A DNA stretch of 64,000 nt from Methanosarcina sp. UBA289 (GCA_002496565.1 DAKJ01000005.1:132916-196915); one strand, 5' to 3'; positions 9,346 through 18,525 are shown, counted from the first letter of the stretch. Notes: generated by a model from the sequence alone, not told the origin. Program-made: numbers and translations.

Positions 9346-11010
9346 ATTAAGAAAAACCAGCAATATTTCTTAATAGGGGCAATAGCCATAATTGTTGCGG
9401 CCGCTTTTGTTTTTATGTCGACTGGTGAGCCAGACAACCCGAATTATCAGGTCTCTGATGAATCTGTTTCCGGGGGTTCGGATGAATTAATTTCTGAGGG
9501 CTCGGATGAGCTGGTGGCTGCAGTAGGAACCCACGGCGGGGAGCCGGAAACCGGTTTTAACCCAATTACTGGATGGGGCTCTAGTCGCGAACCGTTAGTT
9601 CAAAGCACTCTCTTTAAAAAAGATAGTAATGGTTCTCTGATTAACGATTTAGCAACAGGGTATTCTGTTAGTGAGGATGGGTTGACCTGGACTGTTAAAA
9701 TCAGAGATGATGTTAAGTTCCATGATGGGGTACCTTTAACGGCCAGCGATGTAGCATTCACTTTTAATAAAGCGGCAAATTCCAGTGGAAAACTTGATCT
9801 CTCCATGCTGGACAATGCGGTAGCCCTCGATAATTACACGATTGAATTCAAATTAAATGATCCGCAGACAACTTTCATTCACAAGCTTGCCGTGCTCGGA
9901 ATTGTGCCGGAACATGCTTACAATGAGAGTTACGGAGATAATCCAATAGGGTCGGGCCCATACAAATTCATACAATGGGATAAAGGCCAGCAGGCAATCT
10001 TTGAGGCAAATCCGGATTATTATGGCCAGAAACCATACTTTAAAAAATTGACTTTACTCTTCATGCAGTCCGACACAGCTTTTGCGGCGGCGAAATCAGG
10101 ACAGGTTGACCTTGCCGAAATTCCTTCTTCTTACGCTAATCAAAAAGTAGATGGAATGAAAATGATATCCTTTGATTCCGTTGATGCGCGGGGAGTAAGC
10201 TTCCCAATGCAGCCCGATACAGGCAAGAAAACGGAAAATGGCTACTCAATCGGAAATAATGTAACTTCCGATCCTGCGATAAGAAAAGCCCTGAGCATTG
10301 GAATAGACAGGCAGGCTTTAATCAATGGTGCATTAAACGGACAAGGTGAAGAGGAATTTACGGGTGTGGATAAATTACCGTTCGGAAATAAGGAAGCTGC
10401 TTTTGAAGATGGAAATATCGATGAAGCAAAGAAGATTTTAGCGGATAGTGGTTGGAAAGACACCGACGGTGATGGAATCCTTGAAAAGGATGGGTTGAAA
10501 GCCGAATTTACTTTATTGTATTATTCAAATGCACAGGATAGACAGGCATTAGCCGTTTCATTGAGCGAGGAAGCCCGAAAACTTGGCATAAACATTAAAA
10601 TTGAGGGCAAAAGCTGGAATGAAATCGATACTCTGGCGCATTCAACTCCGATAGTTTTCGGTTTCGGTTCACTTGACCCGACTGATTTATACCTGAAATA
10701 CTACAGCAAAAGCTACAATCCTTCAAACTACAACAATATAATAATGTACAACAATTCGATCGTGGATAATTATCTAAGGACAGCCATAACCAGTACTGAT
10801 CAGGATACTGCCAATAAAAACTGGCAGCTGGCTGCCTGGGACGGAACAACAGGCTTTTCTGCAAAAGGAGATGCTACTTGGCTCTGGATTGCAACTGTTA
10901 ATTACCTGTATGTTATGGATGAGGATTTGGATATCGGGACTCCAAAAATCCAGCCTCATGGTGCTGATGCCTTCGGTAATATCCTGGAATGGAAACGCAC
11001 AGAAAACTAA
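9346..11010 (+). CDS. ABC transporter substrate-binding protein, family 5 (nickel/peptide type), ATT start
   Basis: Extracytoplasmic binding protein of the SBP_bac_5 family, which captures peptides, nickel or metal chelates. Family signs: TSDVAFTFNKA, GSGPYKFIQWDKGQQAIFEANPDYYG, and SGWKDTDGDGILEKDG. The first in-frame ATG (9415) would remove the hydrophobic N-terminus. Between the in-frame TAG at 9343 and that ATG there is no ATG, GTG or TTG, but a GGAGG (9334-9338) lies 7 bases before an ATT at 9346. This gives KKNQQYFLIGAIAIIVAAAFVF as signal or anchor segment. The paralogue at 11453 has the same arrangement. No lipobox cysteine is seen, so it may stay anchored by the N-terminal helix. Confidence 0.88.
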   Translation: MKKNQQYFLIGAIAIIVAAAFVFMSTGEPDNPNYQVSDESVSGGSDELISEGSDELVAAVGTHGGEPETGFNPITGWGSSREPLVQSTLFKKDSNGSLINDLATGYSVSEDGLTWTVKIRDDVKFHDGVPLTASDVAFTFNKAANSSGKLDLSMLDNAVALDNYTIEFKLNDPQTTFIHKLAVLGIVPEHAYNESYGDNPIGSGPYKFIQWDKGQQAIFEANPDYYGQKPYFKKLTLLFMQSDTAFAAAKSGQVDLAEIPSSYANQKVDGMKMISFDSVDARGVSFPMQPDTGKKTENGYSIGNNVTSDPAIRKALSIGIDRQALINGALNGQGEEEFTGVDKLPFGNKEAAFEDGNIDEAKKILADSGWKDTDGDGILEKDGLKAEFTLLYYSNAQDRQALAVSLSEEARKLGINIKIEGKSWNEIDTLAHSTPIVFGFGSLDPTDLYLKYYSKSYNPSNYNNIIMYNNSIVDNYLRTAITSTDQDTANKNWQLAAWDGTTGFSAKGDATWLWIATVNYLYVMDEDLDIGTPKIQPHGADAFGNILEWKRTEN

Positions 11011-11452
11011 ACCCAAAGCTGGATTTCAGCAAAGCTGAGGAGCAAAACTCCTCAGATACTTTTTTGACGAATTTGCTTAAACTAGTATTTGTCCGTTTTT
11101 AGATTACTGTTCTCTTTTTCTATAAATTCGTCAGCTTGCAAGGGGCGCGTCAACGCATCAACTACTTTAATATGCAGAAAAACACGTAGAATTCTTTATT
11201 TAGTATTACTAAACTCCTTAAAACTACGAATTAGTAACACATAAATTTCGAAATGTATTTATAGTAAATTGTTTTTAATTGATTTGTCTTAATTTTACCA
11301 TAAAAAGTATTATTTTATTGTCACCATTAATCAAGAAAATCTTATCCATAATATAAAATTCTGAATCATATGAATAAGCCAAAAATCCTTGCTTTACAGT
11401 TCAACTCTTGCTTAAATGTTCATGACTCTGGTAAAATAGAGGAGGTATCTAT
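11011..11452. other. Intergenic region carrying the second binding-protein promoter
   Basis: 442 bases between the two paralogues. The first 150 bases show no structure I recognise. The remainder resembles the upstream region of the first paralogue, including TATA box, spacing and long untranslated leader, which indicates duplication of the gene with its control region. Confidence 0.5.
11232..11290 (+). promoter_or_regulatory. Promoter of second binding-protein gene
   Basis: TATA box tatttatagta at 11256-11266, preceded by ttagtaacacata and a perfect palindrome atttcgaaat centred near 11250. Predicted start near 11287, leaving a leader of about 165 bases. It aligns with 9150-9231; the shared blocks are aatgtatttata, tcttaatttt and aaaagtatta. 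Confidence 0.55.
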
Positions 11453-13141
11453 ATTAAGAAAAACCAACAGTATCTACTGGTAGGGACAATAGCCGTAATT
11501 CTTATGGTCGCCTTTGTTTTTATGTCGACTGGTGAGCCAGACAATCCGATTTCCCAGGTTTCTGATGAATCAGTCTCCGGCGATTCGGATAAATTGGTTT
11601 CTCAGGGCTCGGATGAATTAGTGGTGAATGTAAATTCGCATACTGGTGAACCAAAAACAGGATTTGATCCGCTTCTGGGATGGGGGTGCGGGCATGTAAA
11701 TTTTGAGCCACTGATACAAAGTACTCTTTTTAAATCAGCTGACGATGGAAGCATAATAAACGATCTTGCTACAAATTATTCTGTCAGTGAGGATGGGAAA
11801 ACTTGGACTGTGCATATAAGAGATGATGTCAGGTTCACTGACGGTGAAAATTTAACCGCAGAAGATGTAGCATTTACGTTTAATACCGCAATTGAAAGCA
11901 ACTCCGAACTGGACATGAGTAATCTCGAAAAAGCCACGGCAACAAATAATACTGCAGTTGAATTCCAATTGAAAGAACCTCAATCCAGCTTCATATGGAG
12001 ACTCAGATACGTTGGGATTGTGCCAGAACATGTATACAAAAAAGAAACCTACGGATCGAATCCGATTGGATCGGGACCTTATAAATTCGTACAATGGGAT
12101 AAGGGGCAGCAGGCAATCTTAGAATTAAACGAAGATTATTATGGCGAAAAGCCGTACTTCAAAAAAATAACCATGCTATTTTTAGACAAAGATACTGCGT
12201 TTGCAGCGGTAAAATCCGGGGATGTGGACGTAGCTGAGATTGAAATTAGCCATGCGAACCAGACCGTAGAAGGATATAAGTTAGTATCTCTTCCGGCAGC
12301 AAGGGCACAGGGACTTTCCTTCCCTATGCAGAATAACACTGGTCAAAAAAGCCTTCAGGGAGATCCGATAGGCAATAATGTCACAGCCGACATAGCAATT
12401 CGAAAAGCCTTGAACGTCGGCATCGACAGAAAAGCCCTGCTTGAAGGAGTGATTTATGGAAAAGGAGCTGTAGAATATACTGGAGTAGACCAGCGGGACT
12501 TCGGAAACCCTGAAGCCAAAATCAATGATTCAAATCTCGAAGAAGCCCGAGAAATATTGGAAAACGCAGGCTGGAAAGATACCGATGGCGATGGAATCCG
12601 GGAGAAGGATGGAACTAAAGCCGAATTTAAACTATACTATTCTGCTTCTGATCAAACAAGGCAGGCTCTATCGGTAGCTGTAAGTGAGCAGGCCCGGAAA
12701 TTAGGTATAAAAATAGACCTTGTAGGCGCAAGCTGGGACGAAATATATGCTAATCAATACAGTTCTGCTGTTCTATACGCTTACAGCAGTATAGATACCT
12801 TTAATCTCTACCTGCAGTACCACAGCAAGGTAGCCGATGACACCTACAAAAATCCCGGGCTTTACAATAATTCTGTTGTAGACGGCTATTTGGAAGCAGC
12901 TTTAAGGTCTACAGATCAGGATCAGGCTACGAAATACTGGCAGCTAGCCGCATATGATGGAAATACCGGTTTTGGGCCTGCAGGCGATACGACCTGGTTA
13001 TGGCTTGTAACAATTGATTATCTCTACATGGTGGATGAAACCCTGGATATGGGTACCCCACAAAGAAACGCAGGAGCAGATGTTTTAGGAAATATCTATG
13101 AATGGAAAAGGATAGACGCAGCCAGCTTGACTTCTAAATAA
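11453..13141 (+). CDS. ABC transporter substrate-binding protein, paralogue of the preceding gene, ATT start
   Basis: Second family 5 binding protein, alike the upstream gene along its whole length: shared MSTGEPDNP after the hydrophobic segment, TAEDVAFTFNTA, GSGPYKFVQWDKGQQAILELNEDYYG and AGWKDTDGDGIREKDG. GGAGG at 11441-11445 sits 7 bases before ATT at 11453, followed by codons for KKNQQYLLVGTIAVILMVAFVF. The nearest ATG (11504) falls inside the hydrophobic segment and lacks a ribosome site. Ligand may differ between paralogues because the middle regions have diverged. Tandem degenerate repeats follow the stop. It probably delivers ligand to the permease pair encoded downstream. Confidence 0.88.
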   Translation: MKKNQQYLLVGTIAVILMVAFVFMSTGEPDNPISQVSDESVSGDSDKLVSQGSDELVVNVNSHTGEPKTGFDPLLGWGCGHVNFEPLIQSTLFKSADDGSIINDLATNYSVSEDGKTWTVHIRDDVRFTDGENLTAEDVAFTFNTAIESNSELDMSNLEKATATNNTAVEFQLKEPQSSFIWRLRYVGIVPEHVYKKETYGSNPIGSGPYKFVQWDKGQQAILELNEDYYGEKPYFKKITMLFLDKDTAFAAVKSGDVDVAEIEISHANQTVEGYKLVSLPAARAQGLSFPMQNNTGQKSLQGDPIGNNVTADIAIRKALNVGIDRKALLEGVIYGKGAVEYTGVDQRDFGNPEAKINDSNLEEAREILENAGWKDTDGDGIREKDGTKAEFKLYYSASDQTRQALSVAVSEQARKLGIKIDLVGASWDEIYANQYSSAVLYAYSSIDTFNLYLQYHSKVADDTYKNPGLYNNSVVDGYLEAALRSTDQDQATKYWQLAAYDGNTGFGPAGDTTWLWLVTIDYLYMVDETLDMGTPQRNAGADVLGNIYEWKRIDAASLTSK

Positions 13142-13147
13142 GGAATT

Positions 13148-13260
13148 ATCCTGCAACTATGGGAGATTAACCCTGTAACTATGGGTAATTAATCCTGCAA
13201 TTGGCGAGTAATCAATCCTGTAATTAGTGAGTAATTGAGCCTTCAGTTAGCGAGTATCTG
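13148..13260 (+). repeat. Five degenerate tandem repeats of 22-23 bp
   Basis: Units start at 13148, 13170, 13192, 13215 and 13238. Each has the form atcctgyaaytaNNgrgtaatta with substitutions, and the copies become less alike to the right. They begin 6 bases after the stop of the second binding protein and lead directly into a 9-bp perfect inverted repeat (13258-13287). Confidence 0.8.
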
Positions 13261-13287
13261 AGTCTGGATATCAGAATACAGACTCAG
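13258..13287 (+). terminator. Intercistronic hairpin, 9-bp perfect stem
   Basis: Arms ctgagtctg (13258-13266) and cagactcag (13279-13287) with a 12-base loop. It lies between the binding-protein gene and the permease operon. It could protect the 3' end of the highly expressed upstream message, act as partial terminator, or be a processing site. No long T-run follows directly. Confidence 0.45.
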
Positions 13288-13498
13288 CTATTCACTTTTA
13301 CCTCTCTTTTATTCACATCTGGGTTTGATGCGACTGATTGGAAAAGGTAACAAAAACTTCTATTTTACCGAATTTAGTTCTATTCTGGCTTAAAAAAGTA
13401 CGAAAACACTTCACAATTCCTGGAAATTGTCCACAGACTGACTGGTAGTCATGTTAAAATGGAGATCATTATAAAATAATTACGTATGAGGGAGTAAC

Positions 13499-14491
13499 GT
13501 GTCAAACAATGAAAAAATAGCAGGCTTTGTCGGAAAAAAGGCCCTCAGGTTGACAAGTCTTTTGATTGTAGTTTGTTTTGCAAGTTTCATGCTTATCCAG
13601 TGTTCACCTATAGATCCCGTTAGAGCCTATATTGGGGAAATGCCAGTAACCGCAGAGCACAAAGCTAAACTTGAAGCTTACTGGGGGGTTAACACCCCTC
13701 CGCAGGATAAATTCCTGAACTGGGCTGGAGATATTCTTAAAGGAGACTTTGGGACTTCACTGATTTTTAGAATTCCAGTTATTGACGTCATTAAAGAACG
13801 ATTTACAGCCTCCCTTGTTCTTATGGGGGTTTCATGGCTGTTTTCAGGAATTTTAGGTTTTGTTTTAGGAATAATCGCGGGTGCAAAGCAAGGCACATGG
13901 GTCGATAAGGCAATAAAGACTTATTGTTACGCTCTGGCTGCTGCCCCAACCTTCTGGCTGGCACTGGTGCTTCTCATGGTGTTTTCTGTGTATCTGGGCT
14001 GGTTCCCAATAGGATTAAGTGTACCTATAGGGGTTACAGCCGACGATGTGACATTTTTTGACTGGTTTAAGCGTTTAATTCTCCCTGCACTAACTTTGAG
14101 TTTATTAGACATTGCTAAAATTACAATGTTCACTCGGGAAAAATTAATCGAAGTTCTATCCAGTGATTATGTCTTATTTGCAAAAGCAAGAGGTGAAAAA
14201 GGGCTGGATCTGGTATTGAGGCATGGGATTCGAAATGTTGCGCTTCCGGCCATTACTCTGCAGTTTTTAGGATTCAGTGAGTTGTTCGGGGGCACAGTCC
14301 TGGTTGAACAGGTCTTCTCATATCCTGGGATCGGGCAGGCCGCAGTAGCAGCAGGACTGAGATCCGATGTACCGCTGCTTTTGGGAATCGTCATCTTCAG
14401 TGCTTTATTCGTTTTCTTCGGAAATCTGATTGCTGATATTATCTATGAATTCGTTGACCCCAGGATAAAACAACAGGAGGCGTCAGTATGA
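13499..14491 (+). CDS. ABC transporter permease, NikB/DppB type
   Basis: Inner membrane channel subunit of a nickel/peptide importer. The 330-residue protein has the DppB/NikB plan: first transmembrane helix LTSLLIVVCFASFMLI, an extracellular loop with SPIDPVRAYIGEMPVT and YWGVNTPPQDKFLNW, then five further helices and the coupling EAA-type loop ARGEKGLDLVLRHGIRNVALP (about residues 231-250). Start is GTG at 13499 behind gaggga. Its stop overlaps the ATG of the next permease by 4 bases (ATGA), indicating translational coupling. The nickel or peptide choice cannot be made from sequence alone. Confidence 0.88.
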   Translation: MSNNEKIAGFVGKKALRLTSLLIVVCFASFMLIQCSPIDPVRAYIGEMPVTAEHKAKLEAYWGVNTPPQDKFLNWAGDILKGDFGTSLIFRIPVIDVIKERFTASLVLMGVSWLFSGILGFVLGIIAGAKQGTWVDKAIKTYCYALAAAPTFWLALVLLMVFSVYLGWFPIGLSVPIGVTADDVTFFDWFKRLILPALTLSLLDIAKITMFTREKLIEVLSSDYVLFAKARGEKGLDLVLRHGIRNVALPAITLQFLGFSELFGGTVLVEQVFSYPGIGQAAVAAGLRSDVPLLLGIVIFSALFVFFGNLIADIIYEFVDPRIKQQEASV

Positions 14492-15345
14492 GTACGGCTG
14501 TTGTGACCGTTAACAGGGGATTATTTCGAGGATTAAACCTGAGGCAGAAAACGCTTCTGATAATAGGCTCCACCTCACTTTTATTGCTTGGAATTGTGGT
14601 TTCCAGCGTGTTTTTAGGCGGGGAGCCGTTACAGACTAACTTTGGCTCTAAAAACCTTGCCCCATCTCTGGAACATCCATTCGGGACAGATTGGATGGGA
14701 AGAGACATGTTTGTAAGAACTCTGGAGGGACTGGGTCTAAGTATATTAGTTGGAGGGCTCGCTTCCACAATCAGTACTGTACTGACCGTAATTTTAGGAT
14801 TACTTTCAAGTGCAGGAAAGACTGCAGACTCTTTTGTGTCCTGGCTAGTAGATCTGTTTCTTTCAATTCCGCATCTGCTTTTAATAATTCTCATTTCCAT
14901 CGGGCTCGGAGGGGGAGCAACAGGGGTCATCATCGCAGTGGCATTAACACATTGGCCTAGTTTAACAAGGGTCGTAAGAGCAGAAATCAAGCAGCTGAAA
15001 ACCCAGGAGTATATTCATATCTCCAGAAATCTTGGCAAATCGAAATGGTGGATAGCTTCAAAACACATTCTGCCTCATCTGGTTCCCCAGATCCTGTTAG
15101 GCACGATTTTAATGTTCCCACACGCTATTTTGCATGAAGCTTCAGTCACATTCCTTGGGTTTGGGCTATCACCCCACGAACCGGCAATTGGTATAATTCT
15201 GTCTGAATCTATGAGGTACCTCTCAGCAGGATACTGGTGGCTTGCATTTTTCCCAGGATTGTCCCTGTTAATTGTGGTCCTGGCATTTGATATGATTGGA
15301 GAAAATTTAGGAAAGCTGATGAATCCGAAAAATGCCCATGAATAA
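14488..15345 (+). CDS. ABC transporter permease, NikC/DppC type
   Basis: Partner permease of the preceding gene. The 285-residue protein opens with a cytoplasmic tail, a first helix (TLLIIGSTSLLLLGIVVSSV) and the typical external HPFGTDWMGRDMFVRTLEG (about residues 64-82), which is the family hallmark. Five more helices follow, with an EAA loop YIHISRNLGKSKWWIASKHI. Overlapped ATGA junction with the upstream permease; heterodimer formation is expected from the family. Confidence 0.88.
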   Translation: MSTAVVTVNRGLFRGLNLRQKTLLIIGSTSLLLLGIVVSSVFLGGEPLQTNFGSKNLAPSLEHPFGTDWMGRDMFVRTLEGLGLSILVGGLASTISTVLTVILGLLSSAGKTADSFVSWLVDLFLSIPHLLLIILISIGLGGGATGVIIAVALTHWPSLTRVVRAEIKQLKTQEYIHISRNLGKSKWWIASKHILPHLVPQILLGTILMFPHAILHEASVTFLGFGLSPHEPAIGIILSESMRYLSAGYWWLAFFPGLSLLIVVLAFDMIGENLGKLMNPKNAHE

Positions 15346-15352
15346 ATTTCTT

Positions 15353-15410
15353 CCATTATTGGATTAGAGATTTGCTGGATTCCGTTATTGAATTATTAAT
15401 TTGCTGGATC
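15353..15410 (+). repeat. 29-bp direct repeat, two adjacent copies
   Basis: Copy 1 at 15353-15381 and copy 2 at 15382-15410, both starting cc(a/g)ttattg and ending tttgctggat(t/c), with 7 differences in 29. It lies between the second permease and the first ATPase gene. Function unknown. Confidence 0.7.
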
Positions 15411-15462
15411 AAAAATGGATCGGGTAAAAATATATTAGAGTTACATTTGGAGAGTGTGAAAT

Positions 15463-16494
15463 ATGGGAAATAAAGCTGAAATTAATCCTGAAAAAGAATT
15501 AAACACTGAAAAAGAGTTAATCACTGGACTTGGAACAACCTCTGGAAATATGAAAAAAACTGAGGCTCTGTTAAAAGTAGAAGACCTTTCACTTTCGTTC
15601 ACTCAATATGAATCTGGACTTAGACAAACCGAATTGAAAGTAATTTCTAATTTGAGTATTCAGGCTTATAAAGGCGAAATTCTGGCTATTGTAGGATCAA
15701 GCGGATCCGGTAAAAGTCTTCTGGCTCATTCGATTCTAGGAATTTTGCCTTCAAACGCGAAGCTCGATGGGAGGATAGAGTACAATGGCGCAGAACTTAC
15801 CCAGGAACGAAAAGAAGAAATGAGGGGTAAAGAAATCGCCCTGATTCCGCAAGCCATAACCTATCTTGATCCTTTAATGAAAATCTCGAATCAGGTTATA
15901 GGATGTGTTGAAAAGAAAAATGAAGGTTTAATGAAGAAACTTCAGAGAGAAATTTTCCAGAGATACACTTTAAAGCCCGAGGTCGAAAGAATGTTTCCTC
16001 ATGAGCTCTCAGGAGGGATGACCCGAAGAGTTCTGGTTTCCACTGCTGTAATAAGCTCTTCAAAGCTCATAATTGCGGATGAACCAACCCCGGGCTTAGA
16101 TGAAAAAACTTTGAATGAGACCCTGAGCTACTTTAAAGACATGGCAGACAAGGGCTGCGCAGTGATACTTATAACTCATGATATCGAGGCTGCATTAAAA
16201 ATTTCTCACAAAATTGCAGTATTCTACGCTGGCACGGTTTTAGAAGTCGCTAATGTTGAAGACTTTAAAAATAATGGTGAGAATCTAAGGCACCCATACA
16301 CCCGTGCACTCTGGAATGCCCTTCCCCAGAACAAATTCCAGGCAATCAAAGGCCATCAACCAATGCAGGATGAAGTCATTGATGGATGTATCTTTTATGA
16401 AAGATGTTCCAGAAAGAAAGCTCTCTGTGCTCAGGGGCTTCCTCAATTGAAACAGGTAAACGGAGGAATGGTGAGGTGCAATAATGCATCTTAA
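15463..16494 (+). CDS. ABC transporter ATP-binding protein, NikD/DppD type
   Basis: ATPase that powers the importer. Seen in order: an unusual 35-residue acidic/polar N-terminal extension (EKELNTEKELITGLGTT), Walker A GSSGSGKSLL, Q-loop IPQAITYLDPLM, signature LSGGMTRRVLVS, Walker B LIIADEPTPGLD, switch His in ILITHD. The C-terminus has the oligopeptide/dipeptide-type cysteine cluster CIFYERCSRKKALC, which in relatives of this family binds an iron-sulfur cluster or metal. Its 3' end overlaps the next ATPase gene by 11 bases. Confidence 0.9.
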   Translation: MGNKAEINPEKELNTEKELITGLGTTSGNMKKTEALLKVEDLSLSFTQYESGLRQTELKVISNLSIQAYKGEILAIVGSSGSGKSLLAHSILGILPSNAKLDGRIEYNGAELTQERKEEMRGKEIALIPQAITYLDPLMKISNQVIGCVEKKNEGLMKKLQREIFQRYTLKPEVERMFPHELSGGMTRRVLVSTAVISSSKLIIADEPTPGLDEKTLNETLSYFKDMADKGCAVILITHDIEAALKISHKIAVFYAGTVLEVANVEDFKNNGENLRHPYTRALWNALPQNKFQAIKGHQPMQDEVIDGCIFYERCSRKKALCAQGLPQLKQVNGGMVRCNNAS

Positions 16495-17095
16495 AGGTGA
16501 GAACGTAAGTTTCGGATATAAAAGAAACAACTTGATTTTAAAGGATGTTAACATTTCTTTAGGCAGCGGAGAGGTATTAGGCCTAATTGGGGATAGTGGA
16601 AGCGGAAAATCAACTCTCTGTAAGATCTTGGCTGGCTACGAAAATAAATATCAGGGGAAAGTAACTCTAGATGAAAAAGAAATTCCGCCAAAAGGCTATA
16701 ATCCGGTCCAGCTTGTCTTTCAACACCCTGAAAAAGCTGTAAACCCTAAATGGAGAATGAATGATATTCTAAATGAAGGACATTTTGTTTCACAGGATAT
16801 TTTAGAGGCGTTTGGAATAAAAAATAACTGGCTTAATCGATGGCCCAATGAGCTTTCCGGGGGAGAACTCCAGAGATTTGCCCTTGCAAGAGCTTTAAGC
16901 CCTAAAACCAGGTTTTTAATCGCAGATGAAATAACTACAATGGTAGACTCTATTACTCAAGCTCAAATCTGGAATATAGTTTTGGATATAGTCGAAGAGC
17001 TTAATATCGGAGTACTGGTCGTAAGCCATGACAGGAATTTAATCAATAGATTATGCAACGATACCGTTTATTTAAAAGATATTAATAATACTTAA
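16484..17095 (+). CDS. ABC transporter ATP-binding protein, NikE/DppF type
   Basis: Second ATPase of the importer, 203 residues, shorter than most DppF proteins because it ends soon after the switch region and lacks the C-terminal cysteine cluster. Walker A GDSGSGKSTL, Q-loop LVFQHPEKAVNPKW, signature LSGGELQRFALARAL, Walker B FLIADEITTMVD, switch His in VVSHDRN. The ATG at 16484 overlaps the preceding gene by 11 bases. Last gene of the locus. Confidence 0.9.
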   Translation: MHLKGENVSFGYKRNNLILKDVNISLGSGEVLGLIGDSGSGKSTLCKILAGYENKYQGKVTLDEKEIPPKGYNPVQLVFQHPEKAVNPKWRMNDILNEGHFVSQDILEAFGIKNNWLNRWPNELSGGELQRFALARALSPKTRFLIADEITTMVDSITQAQIWNIVLDIVEELNIGVLVVSHDRNLINRLCNDTVYLKDINNT

Positions 17096-17397
17096 TAAAG
17101 TCCTTTACTTATAGAATGAAGGGTAAATCCCAAGGGTTTTAATCTGGAGATATGGCGACAACACGGCATTTGGCCTTGTTCCTGTCTCCTCTTTAGGTAA
17201 CCTCGAACATTGCCTCTGTTGCATCAGGCCTCGCATATCGAATATCCTTTCACGGAATCATGTCTCTTATGAATCATGTCTCCTATATCTGTATAAAACG
17301 GACTGAAAGCGGCCTTCAGTATTCAAAAAATGAACTTTATAATTCCAGAAATTCTATTTTAATTAGAAAAGAAAATGTAAATGAAGGGAGGGTTTAG
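17096..17397. other. Convergent intergenic region
   Basis: 302 bases between the importer operon and leuB, which read toward each other. It contains a short tandem duplication around 17265-17300 (gaatcatgtctcttat then gaatcatgtctcctat). No gene or RNA structure recognised. Confidence 0.5.
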
Positions 17398-18525
17398 TTA
17401 TTCTCCCTTTATTATCCTTACAATGTCGTTTCCGACATCCGAGGTGGTACTCTTGCCGCCCATGTCATAAGTTTTTACTTTGCCATCCAGGATATTTTTC
17501 TGAATTGCATTGACTATGGTGTCTGCTGGTTCCTTTTCTCCGAGCTGTTCTATTAACATGGCACCTGCCCAGATTGTGGCAATAGGATTGACATTATTCT
17601 GGCCCTTGTACTTCGGGGCTGAACCGTGAATAGGCTCGAACATGCTTGTGCCTTTCGGGTTGATGTTTCCGCCGGGAGCAAGGCCGAGGCCTCCCTGGAT
17701 CATGGCTCCGAGATCGGTGATGATATCTCCAAACATGTTCGGGGTTACGACCACATCGAACCATTCAGGGTTTTTCACAAACCACATAGTGATTGCGTCT
17801 ACAAAGTTAAAGTCCGTGGTAACGCCTGGATGTTTTGCAGAAACTGCATTAAATTCCTCTCTCCAGAAGCCGTAGATATCGGAAAGCACATTTGCCTTAT
17901 CAACGGACGAAACATGCTTTTTCCGTTGTTCGGCAAAATCAAAGGCGTACTCGATAACCCTCTTTGTGCCTTCTTTGGAGATCAGTCCTATCTGGTATCC
18001 TATTTCTTCGCTATCAGTCTCGATATCAAGTCCAAATTTTGCGGAGTAGAGCGTTCGCTTGACTTCAAGAAGGTCTTTGCTTTCTCCTTTTTTTGCCCTG
18101 CCGCCGATCCCTATGTAGAAGTCCTCGGTGTTTTCTCTGACAACTACGAAATCGATATCTTTTGAGGTTTTGTCTTTGAGGGGAGTCCAGACTCCGTCAA
18201 GGAGTTTTATCGGGCGAAGGTTGACATACTCGTCAAAGTAAAAGCGTGCAGTTAATAAGATTCCCTTCTCAAGGATGCCAGGAGCAATCCTGGGGTCTCC
18301 GATAGAGCCAAGGTAAATGACAGGGTATCCAGATAACTCTTTTAAGGTATCTTCGGAAATTAATTCTCCCGTCTCAAGATAATGATCTGCTCCATGCGGG
18401 TATTCAATCCATTCTACATCAAAACCAAATCTTTCGCCAGCGGCATCTATGACCTTTCTGCCTTCGGCGATAATTTCTGGGCCAATCCCGTCGCCCGGGA
18501 GGACCGGAATCTTATACTGCGTCAT
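17398..18525 (-). CDS. leuB: 3-isopropylmalate dehydrogenase family
   Basis: Oxidative decarboxylation of 3-isopropylmalate with NAD in leucine synthesis; in methanogens relatives also act in the citramalate route to isoleucine or on longer homologues in coenzyme B synthesis. Seen: PVLPGDGIGPEI at the N-terminus, the substrate loop with LRPIKLLDGVW, VVRENTEDFYIGIGG, the lysine region VSSVDKANVLSD, and the metal/NAD site TPNMFGDIITDLGAMIQGG with GSAPKYKGQN. It follows leuD by 93 bases on the same strand, so both are likely one operon. Confidence 0.85.
   Translation of the reverse strand: MTQYKIPVLPGDGIGPEIIAEGRKVIDAAGERFGFDVEWIEYPHGADHYLETGELISEDTLKELSGYPVIYLGSIGDPRIAPGILEKGILLTARFYFDEYVNLRPIKLLDGVWTPLKDKTSKDIDFVVVRENTEDFYIGIGGRAKKGESKDLLEVKRTLYSAKFGLDIETDSEEIGYQIGLISKEGTKRVIEYAFDFAEQRKKHVSSVDKANVLSDIYGFWREEFNAVSAKHPGVTTDFNFVDAITMWFVKNPEWFDVVVTPNMFGDIITDLGAMIQGGLGLAPGGNINPKGTSMFEPIHGSAPKYKGQNNVNPIATIWAGAMLIEQLGEKEPADTIVNAIQKNILDGKVKTYDMGGKSTTSDVGNDIVRIIKGE

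Noticed and set aside
9415..11010. ATG at 9415 as start of the first binding protein
   Set aside because: It would remove the signal helix and has no ribosome site; the ATT at 9346 has a strong, correctly spaced one, repeated in the paralogue.
17265..17300. gaatcatgtctc tandem duplication as a regulatory array
   Set aside because: Only two copies between convergent genes, where no promoter is expected.
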